NCBI RefSeq assembly: GCF_000720185.1
Contig: NZ_JOIY01000004.1
Location: forward strand, 186,001-250,000
Direction: 5' to 3'
Source: Streptomyces sp. NRRL S-340
GTDB lineage: Bacteria; Actinomycetota; Actinomycetes; Streptomycetales; Streptomycetaceae
Length of the DNA: 64,000 bases
Part shown: piece after piece, positions 9,188-17,650 of the stretch
Layout: each line of letters begins with the position of its first letter
Numbering within the stretch: the stretch's first letter is position 1
Made by a program: the position numbers and the translations under genes
The notes under the pieces: generated by a model
What the model was told of the DNA's origin: nothing
Database searches by the model: none
The model's input: only the letters and a program-made list of their open reading frames with translations

Positions 9188-9910
9188 ATGGACAGTCTCG
9201 CCTCCGTCGCGCTGCCCGGCCTCTGGGACCGGCTCGTCGGCAGCCAGCCGGGACCCGACCTGTGGGTGGTGCTCGCCACCGCGGGCGCCGCCCTCGCCAT
9301 GGTGGTCCCGCACACCCTGTGGCGCGTCTCCCGCAACGCCGTCACCATCGCCCACGAGGGCGGCCACGGCCTGGTGGCGCTGCTCACCGGCCGCACGCTG
9401 ACCGGGATACGGCTGCACTCCGACACCAGCGGCCTCACCGTCAGCCGCGGCAAGCCGTACGGCCTCGGCATGATCCTCACGGCGGCCTCCGGCTACACCG
9501 CTCCCCCGCTGCTGGGCCTCGGCGGCGCCGCGCTGCTGGCCGCCGGACGCGTGACCCTGCTGCTGTGGGCGGCCACGGCTCTGCTGGTGGCCATGCTGGT
9601 GATGATCCGCAACGCGTACGGCGTGCTGACGGTGGTCCTCGCCGGCGGCACGTTCCTGCTGGTGTCCTGGCTGGCCGGGACACAGGTGCAGGCCGCGTTC
9701 GCGTACGCGGTGGTGTGGTTCCTGCTGCTCGGCGGGGTGCGTCCGGCCTTCGAACTCCAGGTCAAGCGCTCGCGCGGGGGCGCCGGGGACTCGGACGCGG
9801 ACCAGCTGGCCCGGCTGACGCACGTACCGGCGGCCCTGTGGCTGTTCCTCTTCCACGCGGTGTCGCTGTGCTCGCTGATGGGCGGGGGCCGCTGGCTGCT
9901 CGGCGTGTGA
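9188..9910 (+). CDS. M50B-like membrane metalloprotease
   Basis: 240 residues with about six hydrophobic segments. The zinc motif HEGGH (His56, Glu57, His60) lies in the second helix, in VTIAHEGGHGLVALLTG, matching the M50B-like family (HExxH followed by G). The later NAYG (in MIRNAYGVL) may replace the NPDG of site-2 proteases. The substrate is unknown. The start at 9188 (MDSLASVALPGLW) is preferred over 9140 because the upstream stretch overlaps the divergent promoter and GGGAG lies 12 bases upstream. Confidence 0.85.
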   Translation: MDSLASVALPGLWDRLVGSQPGPDLWVVLATAGAALAMVVPHTLWRVSRNAVTIAHEGGHGLVALLTGRTLTGIRLHSDTSGLTVSRGKPYGLGMILTAASGYTAPPLLGLGGAALLAAGRVTLLLWAATALLVAMLVMIRNAYGVLTVVLAGGTFLLVSWLAGTQVQAAFAYAVVWFLLLGGVRPAFELQVKRSRGGAGDSDADQLARLTHVPAALWLFLFHAVSLCSLMGGGRWLLGV

Positions 9911-10119
9911 CCGGCCCGCCGCCCGGCGGGGGCCGGGCCGGCCGCGGGCACCGGCGGGACCGGCCGGCCGCCACCGACACCGGCGGGCACCGGCGGGCAG
10001 CGCGTCGACCCTCCCGGGGGCCGGCGGGCACCGTGCGGCCCTTGCGGAGTCCGGCGGGCGCAGTGCCGGTCACCCCGGTGCACCGGTGCACGGCAGGAAG
10101 GCCGGCGCGACACCCTCCT
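9911..10119. repeat. Intergenic GC-rich imperfect repeats ahead of aroA
   Basis: Several near-copies of CCGGCGGGCAC recur between 9950 and 10060, followed by a perfect palindrome at 10078-10091. No gene is credible here. The role is unknown; it could be partly a terminator for the protease gene. Confidence 0.45.
10078..10091. promoter_or_regulatory. Perfect 14-bp palindrome upstream of aroA
   Basis: GTGCACCGGTGCAC is perfectly self-complementary. It ends about 28 bases before the aroA -10 element, overlapping where the -35 region would be, so it could be a repressor site. Confidence 0.35.
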
Positions 10120-10125
10120 TATAGA
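10120..10125 (+). promoter_or_regulatory. Likely -10 element of a leaderless aroA transcript
   Basis: TATAGA ends nine bases before the aroA ATG at 10134 in an otherwise very GC-rich stretch. There is no ribosome binding site, so transcription probably starts at or next to the ATG. Confidence 0.55.
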
Positions 10126-10133
10126 GTGGGCCC

Positions 10134-11465
10134 ATGGCCCCGAACCCCGCCCACACCGCCCTCTGGCCCGCCCCGCACGCGAGCGGAGCCGTCGACGCGA
10201 CGGTCCACGTGCCCGGGTCCAAGTCGGTCACCAACCGTGCCCTCGTGCTGGCCGCCCTGGCCTCCGAGCCGGGCTGGCTGCGCCGCCCGCTGCGCTCCCG
10301 GGACACCCTGCTGATGGCCGGTGCGCTGCGGGCGATGGGGGTCGGCATCGAGGAGACGGTCTCCTCCAGTTCCTCCGGCTCCGGCGGCTCCGGCGAGGCG
10401 TGGCGGGTCATCCCCGCGGGGCTGCACGGCCCGGCCACCGTCGACGTGGGCAACGCGGGCACGGTGATGCGCTTCCTGCCGCCGGTCGCCGCGCTCGCCG
10501 ACGGCCCGATCCGCTTCGACGGCGACCCCCGCTCCTACGAGCGTCCGCTGCACGGCGTGATCGACGCGCTGCGCGCGCTGGGCGCCCGGATCGACGACGA
10601 CGGGCGCGGCGCGCTGCCGCTGACCGTGCACGGCGGCGGTGCCCTGGACGGCGGCGCGGTCGAGATCGACGCCTCCTCGTCCTCCCAGTTCGTCAGTGCC
10701 CTGCTGCTGTCCGGGCCGCGCTTCAACCAGGGCGTCGAGGTCCGCCACGTCGGGTCGTCGCTGCCGTCGATGCCGCACATCCGGATGACGGTGGACATGC
10801 TGCGCGCGGTCGGCGCCCAGGTGGACACCCCGGAGTCGGGCGGCGAGCCGAACGTCTGGCGCGTCACCCCGGGCGCCCTGCTCGGCCGGGACCTGACGAT
10901 CGAGCCGGACCTGTCCAACGCTCAGCCGTTCCTGGCGGCGGCGCTGGTGACCGGCGGCAAGGTGGTCGTCCCGGACTGGCCGGAGCGGACCACTCAGCCG
11001 GGCGACCGGCTGCGGGAGATCTTCACCGAGATGGGCGGCTCCTGCGAACTGACCGACTACGGGCTGGTGTTCACCGGCTCGGGAGCGGTGCACGGCATCG
11101 ACGTGGATCTGGGCGAGGTCGGCGAGCTGACCCCCGGCATCGCCGCGGTCGCCGCACTCGCGGACTCCCCGTCGACCCTGCGGGGCGTGGCCCACCTGCG
11201 GCTGCACGAGACCGACCGGCTGGCCGCGCTCACCAAGGAGATCAACGAGCTCGGCGGTGACGTGACGGAGACGGCCGACGGCCTGCACATCCGGCCGCGC
11301 CCGCTGCACGGCGGCGTCTTCCACACCTACGAGGACCACCGCATGGCGACGGCCGGTGCGATCATCGGCCTGGCGGTCGAGGGCGTACGGATCGAGAACG
11401 TGGCGACGACGGCGAAGACCCTGCCGGACTTCCCCGACCTGTGGACCGGGATGCTCGGGGCGTAG
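10134..11465 (+). CDS. aroA: 3-phosphoshikimate 1-carboxyvinyltransferase (EPSP synthase)
   Basis: Sixth step of the shikimate pathway: joins phosphoenolpyruvate to shikimate 3-phosphate. Motifs are [18 protein letters not shown] near residue 25 (Lys for PEP binding), [12 protein letters not shown], the central [22 protein letters not shown] and [11 protein letters not shown] near the C-terminus. It has 443 residues, the usual length. A Ser/Gly-rich insert ([11 protein letters not shown], around residue 80) is unusual and probably a surface loop. rsgA follows 17 bases later, as in mycobacteria. Confidence 0.97.
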   Translation: MAPNPAHTALWPAPHASGAVDATVHVPGSKSVTNRALVLAALASEPGWLRRPLRSRDTLLMAGALRAMGVGIEETVSSSSSGSGGSGEAWRVIPAGLHGPATVDVGNAGTVMRFLPPVAALADGPIRFDGDPRSYERPLHGVIDALRALGARIDDDGRGALPLTVHGGGALDGGAVEIDASSSSQFVSALLLSGPRFNQGVEVRHVGSSLPSMPHIRMTVDMLRAVGAQVDTPESGGEPNVWRVTPGALLGRDLTIEPDLSNAQPFLAAALVTGGKVVVPDWPERTTQPGDRLREIFTEMGGSCELTDYGLVFTGSGAVHGIDVDLGEVGELTPGIAAVAALADSPSTLRGVAHLRLHETDRLAALTKEINELGGDVTETADGLHIRPRPLHGGVFHTYEDHRMATAGAIIGLAVEGVRIENVATTAKTLPDFPDLWTGMLGA

Positions 11466-11482
11466 GACGCGAGGAACAGGTC

Positions 11483-12493
11483 ATGCGCCGCTACGGCAAG
11501 CACACCGACGAGGACGACATCCGCTCCCGGCCCAACCGCCGGGGCAACCGGCCGCGTACGCACATCCGCCCCAAGCACGAGGACGCCGCCGACGGCATGG
11601 TGCTCACCGTCGACCGGGGACGGCTGACGTGCCTGGTCGACGGCCGCACGGTCATGGCGATGAAAGCACGGGAGCTGGGCCGCAAGGCCGCCGTCGTGGG
11701 CGACCAGGTTGCCCTCGTCGGTGACCTGTCCGGCGAGAAGGACACCCTCGCGCGCATCGTCCGCATCGGCGAGCGCACCTCCGTGCTGCGCCGCACCGCG
11801 GACGACGACGACCCCTACGAGCGCGTGGTGGTGGCGAACGCCGACCAACTGGCCATCGTCACCGCGCTCGCCGACCCCGAGCCGCGCCCCCGGCTGATCG
11901 ACCGCTGCCTGGTGGCGGCGTACGACGCGGGGCTCGCCCCGCTCCTGGTGATGACGAAGTCGGACCTCGCCCCGCCGGACAAGCTGCTGGAGCTGTACGG
12001 GGCGCTGGACATCCCCTACGTCGTGACCAGCCGCGAGGAGCTGGAGACCGGAGGCGCGGCGGACCGGGTGCGGGCGCATCTGGGCGGCCGGGTCACCGCG
12101 TTCGTGGGGCACTCCGGCGTCGGCAAGACCACGCTCGTCAACGCCCTGGTCCCCGCCGAGCGGCAGCGGACGACGGGGCACGTGAACGCGGTGACCGGCC
12201 GCGGCCGGCACACCACCACCTCGGCGCTCGCGCTGCCGCTGGCCGGCGGCGACGGCTGGGTCGTGGACACCCCCGGCGTGCGGTCCTTCGGGCTCGCCCA
12301 CATCGACCCGTCCCGGGTCATCCACGCCTTCCCCGACCTGGAGCCCGGCACCGAGGGCTGCCCGCGCGCGTGCAGTCACGACGAACCGGACTGCGCGCTG
12401 GACGCCTGGGTGGCCGAGGGTCACGCCGACCCCGCCCGGCTGTACTCGCTGCGCCGCCTGCTGGCCACACGGGAGCGCACGGAGGGCGACTGA
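11483..12493 (+). CDS. rsgA: Ribosome small-subunit-dependent GTPase A
   Basis: Circularly permuted GTPase that checks late 30S subunit assembly. After an OB-fold-like N-terminal region come G4 (VMTKSDLA), then G1 (GHSGVGKTTLVNAL) and G3 (DTPGV), the permuted order diagnostic for RsgA. It ends with a zinc-binding stretch (CPRACSHDEPDC). The start is ATG 11483, seven bases after GAGGA, giving 336 residues. Probably co-transcribed with aroA. Confidence 0.96.
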   Translation: MRRYGKHTDEDDIRSRPNRRGNRPRTHIRPKHEDAADGMVLTVDRGRLTCLVDGRTVMAMKARELGRKAAVVGDQVALVGDLSGEKDTLARIVRIGERTSVLRRTADDDDPYERVVVANADQLAIVTALADPEPRPRLIDRCLVAAYDAGLAPLLVMTKSDLAPPDKLLELYGALDIPYVVTSREELETGGAADRVRAHLGGRVTAFVGHSGVGKTTLVNALVPAERQRTTGHVNAVTGRGRHTTTSALALPLAGGDGWVVDTPGVRSFGLAHIDPSRVIHAFPDLEPGTEGCPRACSHDEPDCALDAWVAEGHADPARLYSLRRLLATRERTEGD

Positions 12494-12543
12494 CCCGGCG
12501 CCGGGCGCCCGCGTTGTTTGCCGCACCCGTGGGCAGGTAAGTG

Positions 12544-12549
12544 CATAAT
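12544..12549 (+). promoter_or_regulatory. Probable -10 element for the SMR exporter gene
   Basis: CATAAT preceded by a TG, about 50 bases before the ATG, is the only AT-rich hexamer in this gap. No well-spaced -35 is obvious. Confidence 0.35.
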
Positions 12550-12599
12550 CGCACCGAGCCGGAGCGGCCACGGAACGCGGACACACGGGAGGACAGCAC

Positions 12600-12923
12600 A
12601 TGGCGTGGCTGCTGGTCATCGTCGCGGGACTGCTCGAGACCGGCTTCGCCGTCTGTCTGAAACTCTCGCACGGCTTCACCCGGCTGTGGCCGACCCTCGC
12701 CTTCGCCTGCTTCGCCCTCGGCAGCTTCGGTCTGCTCACCCTGTCCCTGCGCAAGCTCGACGTGGGTCCGGCGTACGCGGTGTGGACCGGCATCGGCGCG
12801 GCGGGCACCGCGATCTACGGCATGATCTTCCTCGGCGACCTGGTGTCGACCCTGAAGATCGTCTCGATCAGTCTCGTCATCCTCGGTGTGATCGGCCTCC
12901 AGCTGTCGGGCTCCACGCACTGA
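12600..12923 (+). CDS. sugE: SMR-family exporter, SugE/Gdx type
   Basis: 107 residues with four hydrophobic helices. The essential membrane Glu is present in GLLETGFAVCLKLS, and the conserved AYAVWTGIGA block and the closing LVILGVIGLQL helix match SugE/Gdx proteins, many of which export guanidinium. GGAGG lies seven bases before the ATG. No guanidine riboswitch is recognisable in the 106-base leader. It is convergent with a TetR gene. The substrate (guanidinium or quaternary ammonium) cannot be decided from the sequence alone. Confidence 0.9.
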   Translation: MAWLLVIVAGLLETGFAVCLKLSHGFTRLWPTLAFACFALGSFGLLTLSLRKLDVGPAYAVWTGIGAAGTAIYGMIFLGDLVSTLKIVSISLVILGVIGLQLSGSTH

Positions 12924-12999
12924 ACCGCCGTGCCGGCAGGGCCGGTCGGCACGGAAGAAGAGATCCACCGCGGGACGCTGACGCCGGCTCGCGTTCCGC

Positions 13000-13608
13000 T
13001 CAGCCGGGCCGGCCGCGGTGCAGCAGGCCGTCCATCAGACCGGCCATCCCCCTCTCCCGCGGCGGGGCCGCGACGCAGGACAGCGCGAGGCGGAACACCA
13101 GTTCGCAGACGTCGGCCAGCTCGGCCCGGTCCGCCTGTGTCGCGCCCGGCGCGCACACGGCCGCCACGGCGCGCTCGCGGACGGTGGCGAGGAGGGCGGC
13201 GGGCGAGGGCAGGGTGCCGTCCGCCGCGCGCTGGGCCGGCACGCCACCGCAGGAGGGGACCGCCGACGGCGCCGGGGAGGGCAGCCGCTCGCTCCAGCAG
13301 CCGGTCAGCACGGCCTTGACCAGCGGGTCGCCGCGCGCGGCGGACGCGGTCCACTCGGCGGCGGCGGTGAGCCGCCGCCCCGGGTCGCCGGGACCGGCCA
13401 GGGCGTGCTCGACGCCCGCGAGCCAGCCGTCCGCCGCCCTCCTGACCAGCGCCCGCGCCAGCCCGTCCTTGCTGCCGAACTCGTTGTACAGCGTCTGCCG
13501 CGACACGCCGGCCGCCGCGGCGACGTCCACCATCCGCACCGCGGACCACGGCCGCCGGGCCAGCGCCGAACGAGCGGCGTCCAGCAGGGATTCCCGCGCT
13601 GCGGGCAT
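13000..13608 (-). CDS. TetR-family transcriptional regulator
   Basis: 202 residues with an N-terminal TetR helix-turn-helix (VDVAAAAGVSRQTLYNEFGSK) and a ligand-binding C-terminal domain. It is divergent from hisN and convergent with the SMR exporter. Its likely target is its own promoter or a nearby gene, but I see no clear operator in the 145-base divergent gap. The effector is unknown. Confidence 0.88.
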   Translation of the reverse strand: MPAARESLLDAARSALARRPWSAVRMVDVAAAAGVSRQTLYNEFGSKDGLARALVRRAADGWLAGVEHALAGPGDPGRRLTAAAEWTASAARGDPLVKAVLTGCWSERLPSPAPSAVPSCGGVPAQRAADGTLPSPAALLATVRERAVAAVCAPGATQADRAELADVCELVFRLALSCVAAPPRERGMAGLMDGLLHRGRPG

Positions 13609-13753
13609 CGTCGCCTCCTGGGGGGAGCAGCTGTGGGCACAGGTTTGACGCGGGCGCGGGCACTGTCAAGGGTCCGCGGCGGCTTGCCGCGTCCACCTGG
13701 TGTTCAGCGCCCCCTGTGGCTCTGATCCACCTCGGACGGATACCGTTCCGTAC

Positions 13754-14554
13754 ATGCCCGACTACCTCGACGATCTGCGTCTGGCCCACGTCCTCGCGGA
13801 CGCGGCGGACGCGACCACCATGGCCCGCTTCAAGGCGCTCGACCTCAAGGTCGAGACGAAGCCCGACATGACCCCGGTCAGTGAGGCGGACAAGGCGGCC
13901 GAGGAACTGATCCGCGGTCAGCTCCAGCGCGCCCGCCCCCGTGACGCGGTCCTCGGGGAGGAGTACGGCATCGAGGGCAGCGGCCCCCGCCGCTGGGTCG
14001 TCGACCCGATCGACGGCACCAAGAACTACGTGCGCGGTGTGCCCGTGTGGGCCACGCTGATCTCCCTGATGGAGGCCGGCGAGGGCGGGTACGAGCCGGT
14101 CGTCGGCGTCGTCTCCGCGCCCGCGCTCGGGCGCCGCTGGTGGGCCGCGAAGGGACACGGCGCGTTCGCCGGCCGCAGTCTGGCCCAGGCGTCCCGGCTC
14201 CAGGTCTCGCGCGTGTCCCGGCTCGCCGACGCCTCCTTCGCGTACTCCTCGCTCAGCGGCTGGGAGGAGCAGGGACGGCTGGGCGGTTTCCTGGACCTGA
14301 CCCGCGAGGTGTGGCGCACGCGGGCGTACGGCGACTTCTGGCCCTACATGATGGTGGCCGAGGGTTCGGTGGACTTCTGCGCCGAGCCCGAGCTGTCGCT
14401 GTGGGACATGGCCGCGAACGCCATCGTCGTCACCGAGGCCGGCGGCACCTTCACCGGTCTGGACGGGCGGCCCGGTCCGCACAGCGGGAACGCGGCGGCG
14501 TCCAACGGGCTGCTGCACGACGAGATGCTGGGGTATCTCAACCGGCGCGCATGA
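13754..14554 (+). CDS. hisN: Histidinol-phosphatase, inositol-monophosphatase type
   Basis: Dephosphorylates histidinol phosphate in actinobacterial histidine synthesis. The metal-binding motifs of the IMPase superfamily are GEEYG (acidic ligand), WVVDPIDGTKNYVRG (DPIDGT), and WDMAANAIVVTEAGG near the end (WD.A). It has 266 residues. The start at ATG 13754 follows a possible -10-like TACCGT by about six bases, so a leaderless mRNA is possible. The HisN assignment over other IMPases rests on resemblance and genomic position, so it is probable rather than certain. Confidence 0.85.
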   Translation: MPDYLDDLRLAHVLADAADATTMARFKALDLKVETKPDMTPVSEADKAAEELIRGQLQRARPRDAVLGEEYGIEGSGPRRWVVDPIDGTKNYVRGVPVWATLISLMEAGEGGYEPVVGVVSAPALGRRWWAAKGHGAFAGRSLAQASRLQVSRVSRLADASFAYSSLSGWEEQGRLGGFLDLTREVWRTRAYGDFWPYMMVAEGSVDFCAEPELSLWDMAANAIVVTEAGGTFTGLDGRPGPHSGNAAASNGLLHDEMLGYLNRRA

Positions 14555-14640
14555 GCATCTGCCGGCACCCCCGCACCACCCGGCACCGCACGCGCGCGCT
14601 CTTGTTGACCGCGGCTTTGCCTGCGACTCTGGGAAGCCCC

Positions 14641-14656
14641 CACTTGTGAACAAGTG
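14641..14656. promoter_or_regulatory. Inverted repeat upstream of the CBS gene
   Basis: CACTTGT-GA-ACAAGTG, a 7-2-7 inverted repeat in an unusually AT-rich patch, about 80 bases before the CBS-protein start. It looks like an operator. Confidence 0.4.
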
Positions 14657-14733
14657 AATCCAACCCTCACGCGGTGCCGGTGCCTCCGGGGCGCGGCGCC
14701 CGCGTGGATTCCTTGAGGAGGTGGCTCCATCCC

Positions 14734-15147
14734 ATGCCCGTCCCCCTGCTGGTCCGCGACGCCATGAGCACGGTGGTCCTCACCATCGGCCCCGACCACA
14801 CCCTCCGCCAGGCAGCCGCCCTGATGTCGGCCCGCCGCGTCGGCGCGGCCGTGGTCCACGACCCCGACGCCGGCGGCATCGGCATCCTCACCGAACGCGA
14901 CATCCTCAACTCCGTCGCTCTGGGCCAGAGTCCGGACACCGAGCACGCCCACGCCCACACCACCACCGACGTCGTCTTCGCGGCGCCGTCGTGGACCGTG
15001 GAGGAGGCGGCACGGGCCATGGCGCACGGCGGTTTCCGCCACCTCATCGTCCTGGAGCACGGCGAACCGGCCGGCATCGTCTCGGTCCGCGACATCATCC
15101 GCTGCTGGGCGCCGACCCGGCAGCACGCGGCACGGGTGCCCGCCTGA
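14734..15147 (+). CDS. Two-CBS-domain protein
   Basis: 137 residues made of two CBS motifs (VRDAMSTVVLTIGPDHTLRQ ... and the second around DVVFAAPSWTVEEAARAM ... GIVSVRDI). Such stand-alone pairs bind adenosyl ligands and often act as sensors. There is no other domain. GAGGAGG lies about 13 bases before the chosen ATG, which is a little far; the upstream in-frame codon at 14674 lacks a site. It is convergent with katA. The partner is unknown. Confidence 0.85.
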   Translation: MPVPLLVRDAMSTVVLTIGPDHTLRQAAALMSARRVGAAVVHDPDAGGIGILTERDILNSVALGQSPDTEHAHAHTTTDVVFAAPSWTVEEAARAMAHGGFRHLIVLEHGEPAGIVSVRDIIRCWAPTRQHAARVPA

Positions 15148-15220
15148 GCGCGCACGGCTCACGGCGGGGCCCGCCGCCGGCCGCCCCCGCCCCACGCGGC
15201 GAAGGACGCGCGGCACGAAC

Positions 15221-15258
15221 GGCGGGGGGGCCGGGGTTCCGAAGGAACCCGGCCCGCC
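15221..15258. terminator. Bidirectional hairpin between CBS gene and katA
   Basis: GGCCGGGGTTCC and GGAACCCGGCC pair around a GAA loop with one bulged base. It lies between the convergent gene ends at 15147 and 15287. Confidence 0.6.
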
Positions 15259-15286
15259 GGTCCCGGCAAACGGTCCAGTGCCGGAG

Positions 15287-16738
15287 TCAGCCGCGCAGCG
15301 CCTGCACGGCGGCCTCCAGCCGCTTGCCGAAGTCCCCGTCGGCCTGGCGGAAGTTGCCGATCGCGCGCTCGACGATGTCCTCGCGCGAGACCTGGGAGAG
15401 GGCACCGGCGAGGTTGCCGATCAGCCGGTCCTTCTCCTCGTCCGTCATCAGCCGGTAGAGGTTGCCCGCCTGGACGAAGTCGTCGTCCTCGGCGTGCGAA
15501 GGAGCCGCGTGGTCACCGGTGGCACCCGCCACCTCGACGGGCTGCCACAGCGGGCGATCCGTCTGGAAGGGGCCGCCGAAGCTGTTCGGCTCGTAGTTCT
15601 TCGCGCCCTTGTGGCGGCCGTCGTACAGGTAGCCGTCACGGGCGTGGGTGCGCGCCTCGGTGGCGTGCGGCCGGTTCACCGGCAGGTGCGCGGCGTTGAT
15701 GCCGACGCGGTAGCGGTGGGCGTCGCCGTAGGCGAACAGGCGGCCCTGGAGCATCTTGTCCGGGGAGGGGCCGATGCCGGGCACGAAGTTCGCCGGGGTG
15801 AAGACCGACTGCTCGACCTCGGCGAAGACGTTCTCCGGGTTGCGGTTCAGCTCCAGCTTGCCGAACTCGATCAGCGGGTAGTCGGCGTGCGGCCACACCT
15901 TGGTCAGGTCGAACGGGTTGAACCGGTAGCCCGCCGCGTCCGCCACGGGCATGATCTGCGCGTACACCGTCCAGGACGGGAACTCGCCGCGCTCGATCGC
16001 CTCGCGCAGGTCGCGCTGGTGCGAGTCGGGGTCCTTGCCCGCCAGGACGTCCGCCTCCTCGGCGGTCAGGCACTTGATGCCCTGGTCCGTCTTGAAGTGG
16101 TACTTGACCCAGAAGGCCTCGCCGGCCTCGTTGTTCCACTGGTACGTGTGCGAGCCGAAGCCGTCCATGTGCCGGTAGGAGGCGGGGATGCCGCGGTCAC
16201 CGAAGAGCCAGGTCACCTGGTGCGTGGACTCCGGCGACAGGCTCCAGAAGTCCCAGACGTTGTCCGGCTCGGTGGAACCCGTGTACGGGTCGCGCTTCTG
16301 GGTGTGGATGAAGTCGGGGAACTTGATGGCGTCCTTGATGAAGAACACCGGGGTGTTGTTGCCGACGAGGTCGTAGTTGCCCTCCTCGGTGTAGAACTTC
16401 AGCGCGAAACCGCGGGGGTCACGGACGGCGTCCGCGGCGCCGAGGTTGCCGGCCACGGTGGAGAAGCGGAGGAAGGTCTCCGTCTCCTTGCCGACCTCGG
16501 AGAGGAACCTGGCACGCGTGTAGCGCGTGACGTCGGCGGTGACCGTGAAGGTGCCGTACGCGCCGGCGCCGCGGGCGTGCACCACACGCTCCGGGATCCG
16601 CTCGCGGTTGAAGTGGGCGAGCTTCTCCAGGAGGAGCTGGTCCTGGACGAGCACCGGGCCGCCGACGCCCGCCGTCTCGCTGTTCTGGTTGTCGGCTACC
16701 GGAGCACCGGCCTCCGTGGTGAGCGGCCCCTGGGTCAC
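15287..16738 (-). CDS. katA: Monofunctional heme catalase
   Basis: Degrades hydrogen peroxide. 483 residues, a small-subunit (clade 3) catalase. The catalytic His is in [13 protein letters not shown] and the distal Asn in [11 protein letters not shown]. The proximal heme Tyr is in [14 protein letters not shown]. The GTG start follows GGAGG by four bases. The gene is divergent from a Fur/PerR-type regulator, and the palindromic operator between its -35 and -10 shows direct repression by that protein, relieved by peroxide. Confidence 0.96.
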   Translation of the reverse strand: MTQGPLTTEAGAPVADNQNSETAGVGGPVLVQDQLLLEKLAHFNRERIPERVVHARGAGAYGTFTVTADVTRYTRARFLSEVGKETETFLRFSTVAGNLGAADAVRDPRGFALKFYTEEGNYDLVGNNTPVFFIKDAIKFPDFIHTQKRDPYTGSTEPDNVWDFWSLSPESTHQVTWLFGDRGIPASYRHMDGFGSHTYQWNNEAGEAFWVKYHFKTDQGIKCLTAEEADVLAGKDPDSHQRDLREAIERGEFPSWTVYAQIMPVADAAGYRFNPFDLTKVWPHADYPLIEFGKLELNRNPENVFAEVEQSVFTPANFVPGIGPSPDKMLQGRLFAYGDAHRYRVGINAAHLPVNRPHATEARTHARDGYLYDGRHKGAKNYEPNSFGGPFQTDRPLWQPVEVAGATGDHAAPSHAEDDDFVQAGNLYRLMTDEEKDRLIGNLAGALSQVSREDIVERAIGNFRQADGDFGKRLEAAVQALRG

Positions 16739-16795
16739 TTCGCCTCCTGCGGCATTTTTTTCTGCGGTCCTGTCGCTTGGCCTGAGCCAGTCTCG

Positions 16796-16823
16796 ATCCT
16801 ACAATAGACAATGTCTAAGTCAA
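16796..16823 (-). promoter_or_regulatory. katA promoter with embedded CatR operator
   Basis: On the minus strand, TTGACT (16823-16818), a 16-base spacer, then TAGGAT (16801-16796). The spacer contains TAGACA-N-TGTCTA (16805-16817), a perfect 6-1-6 palindrome of Fur/PerR-box type. Binding there would block RNA polymerase. The katA GTG is about 60 bases downstream. Confidence 0.82.
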
Positions 16824-16883
16824 GTAAGGCTCCAAAGTCACACTTGTTCGGGATCTGTTCTCCTTGCTGTTAGGCTGGTGTGT

Positions 16884-17300
16884 ATGAGTGACCTTCTGGA
16901 ACGGCTGCGGGGACGCGGCTGGCGCATGACCGCGCAGCGTCGCGTCGTGGCCGAGGTCCTGGACGGCGAGCACGTGCATCTGACCGCCGACGAGGTGCAC
17001 GCGCGGGCCGTGGCCAAGCTGCCGGAGATCTCCCGCGCCACCGTCTACAACACGCTGGGCGAGCTGGTCACGCTGGGCGAGGTGCTGGAGGTCAGCACCG
17101 ACAAGCGCGCCAAGCGGTACGACCCCAACGCGCACCGGCCGCACCACCACCTGGTCTGCGCGGGCTGCGGCGCGATCCGCGACGTGCACCCGAGCGGCAA
17201 CCCGCTGGCCGACCTGCCGGACTCCGAGCGCTTCGGCTTCACGGTCTCGGACGTCGAGGTGACGTACCGCGGGCTCTGCCCGAACTGCTCGTCCGCCTGA
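16884..17300 (+). CDS. catR: Fur-family peroxide-responsive repressor (CatR/PerR type)
   Basis: 138-residue Fur-family protein. It has a winged helix (LPEISRATVYNTLGELVTLG), a His-rich metal site (RPHHHLVC) and two structural zinc CxxC pairs (CAGC and CPNC). Its position divergent from a catalase, and the shared palindrome, indicate the peroxide-sensing CatR/PerR branch. TAGGCT lies eight bases before the ATG and no ribosome site is seen, so the mRNA may be leaderless. A strong terminator follows. Confidence 0.92.
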   Translation: MSDLLERLRGRGWRMTAQRRVVAEVLDGEHVHLTADEVHARAVAKLPEISRATVYNTLGELVTLGEVLEVSTDKRAKRYDPNAHRPHHHLVCAGCGAIRDVHPSGNPLADLPDSERFGFTVSDVEVTYRGLCPNCSSA

Positions 17301-17312
17301 CGGCCCGCTTAC

Positions 17313-17364
17313 GCACGGCACTCGGCCCCGGCGCCTCTCCTGGCGCCGGGGCCGAGCGCCGTGC
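17313..17364 (+). terminator. Long hairpin terminator of catR
   Basis: Inverted repeat of about 22 bp (GCACGGC.CTCGGCCCCGGCGCC against its complement) with one mismatch and a 6-base loop, starting 13 bases after the catR stop. Confidence 0.8.
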
Positions 17365-17426
17365 GGGTACGTACGGGGCGGGCGGGTTCGGACAGAGCGG
17401 GCGCACCGGCGGCCGGGACAACGCAC

Positions 17427-17461
17427 CGAGGGCCGGAATCCTGATCGGATTCCGGCCCTCG
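17427..17461. terminator. Hairpin terminator next to tRNA-fMet
   Basis: Perfect 15-bp stem CGAGGGCCGGAATCC / GGATTCCGGCCCTCG with a 5-base loop, nine bases past the tRNA 3' end. It would also stop catR readthrough. Confidence 0.8.
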
Positions 17462-17469
17462 GCCTTCAG

Positions 17470-17543
17470 TAGCGGGGACAGGATTTGAACCTGCGACCTC
17501 TGGGTTATGAGCCCAGCGAGCTACCGAGCTGCTCCACCCCGCG
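17470..17543 (-). tRNA. Initiator tRNA-fMet (CAU)
   Basis: 74 bases on the minus strand, without encoded CCA. The 5' end CGCGGGGTGGAGCAG and the anticodon arm GGGCTCATAACCC, with three G-C pairs next to the CAU loop, are initiator hallmarks. The T arm GTTCAAATC is canonical. Position 1 is C opposite U72, the unpaired first position typical of formylated initiators (C opposite A in E. coli). Confidence 0.95.
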
Positions 17544-17650
17544 TCGATGAATAGAACACTACGTGACCGACGGGAGAAGAAGCAAATCGCTTCTCCTGGC
17601 CCCCGACGGCAGCGGTCCGCGGGGCGTCGCGCCGCGGCGGCCCGCGGACC

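Noticed and set aside
12494..12599. Possible guanidine riboswitch before the SMR exporter
   Set aside because: I looked for ykkC and mini-ykkC signatures (paired ACGR loops, conserved purine-rich core) and found only isolated ACGG strings without stems.
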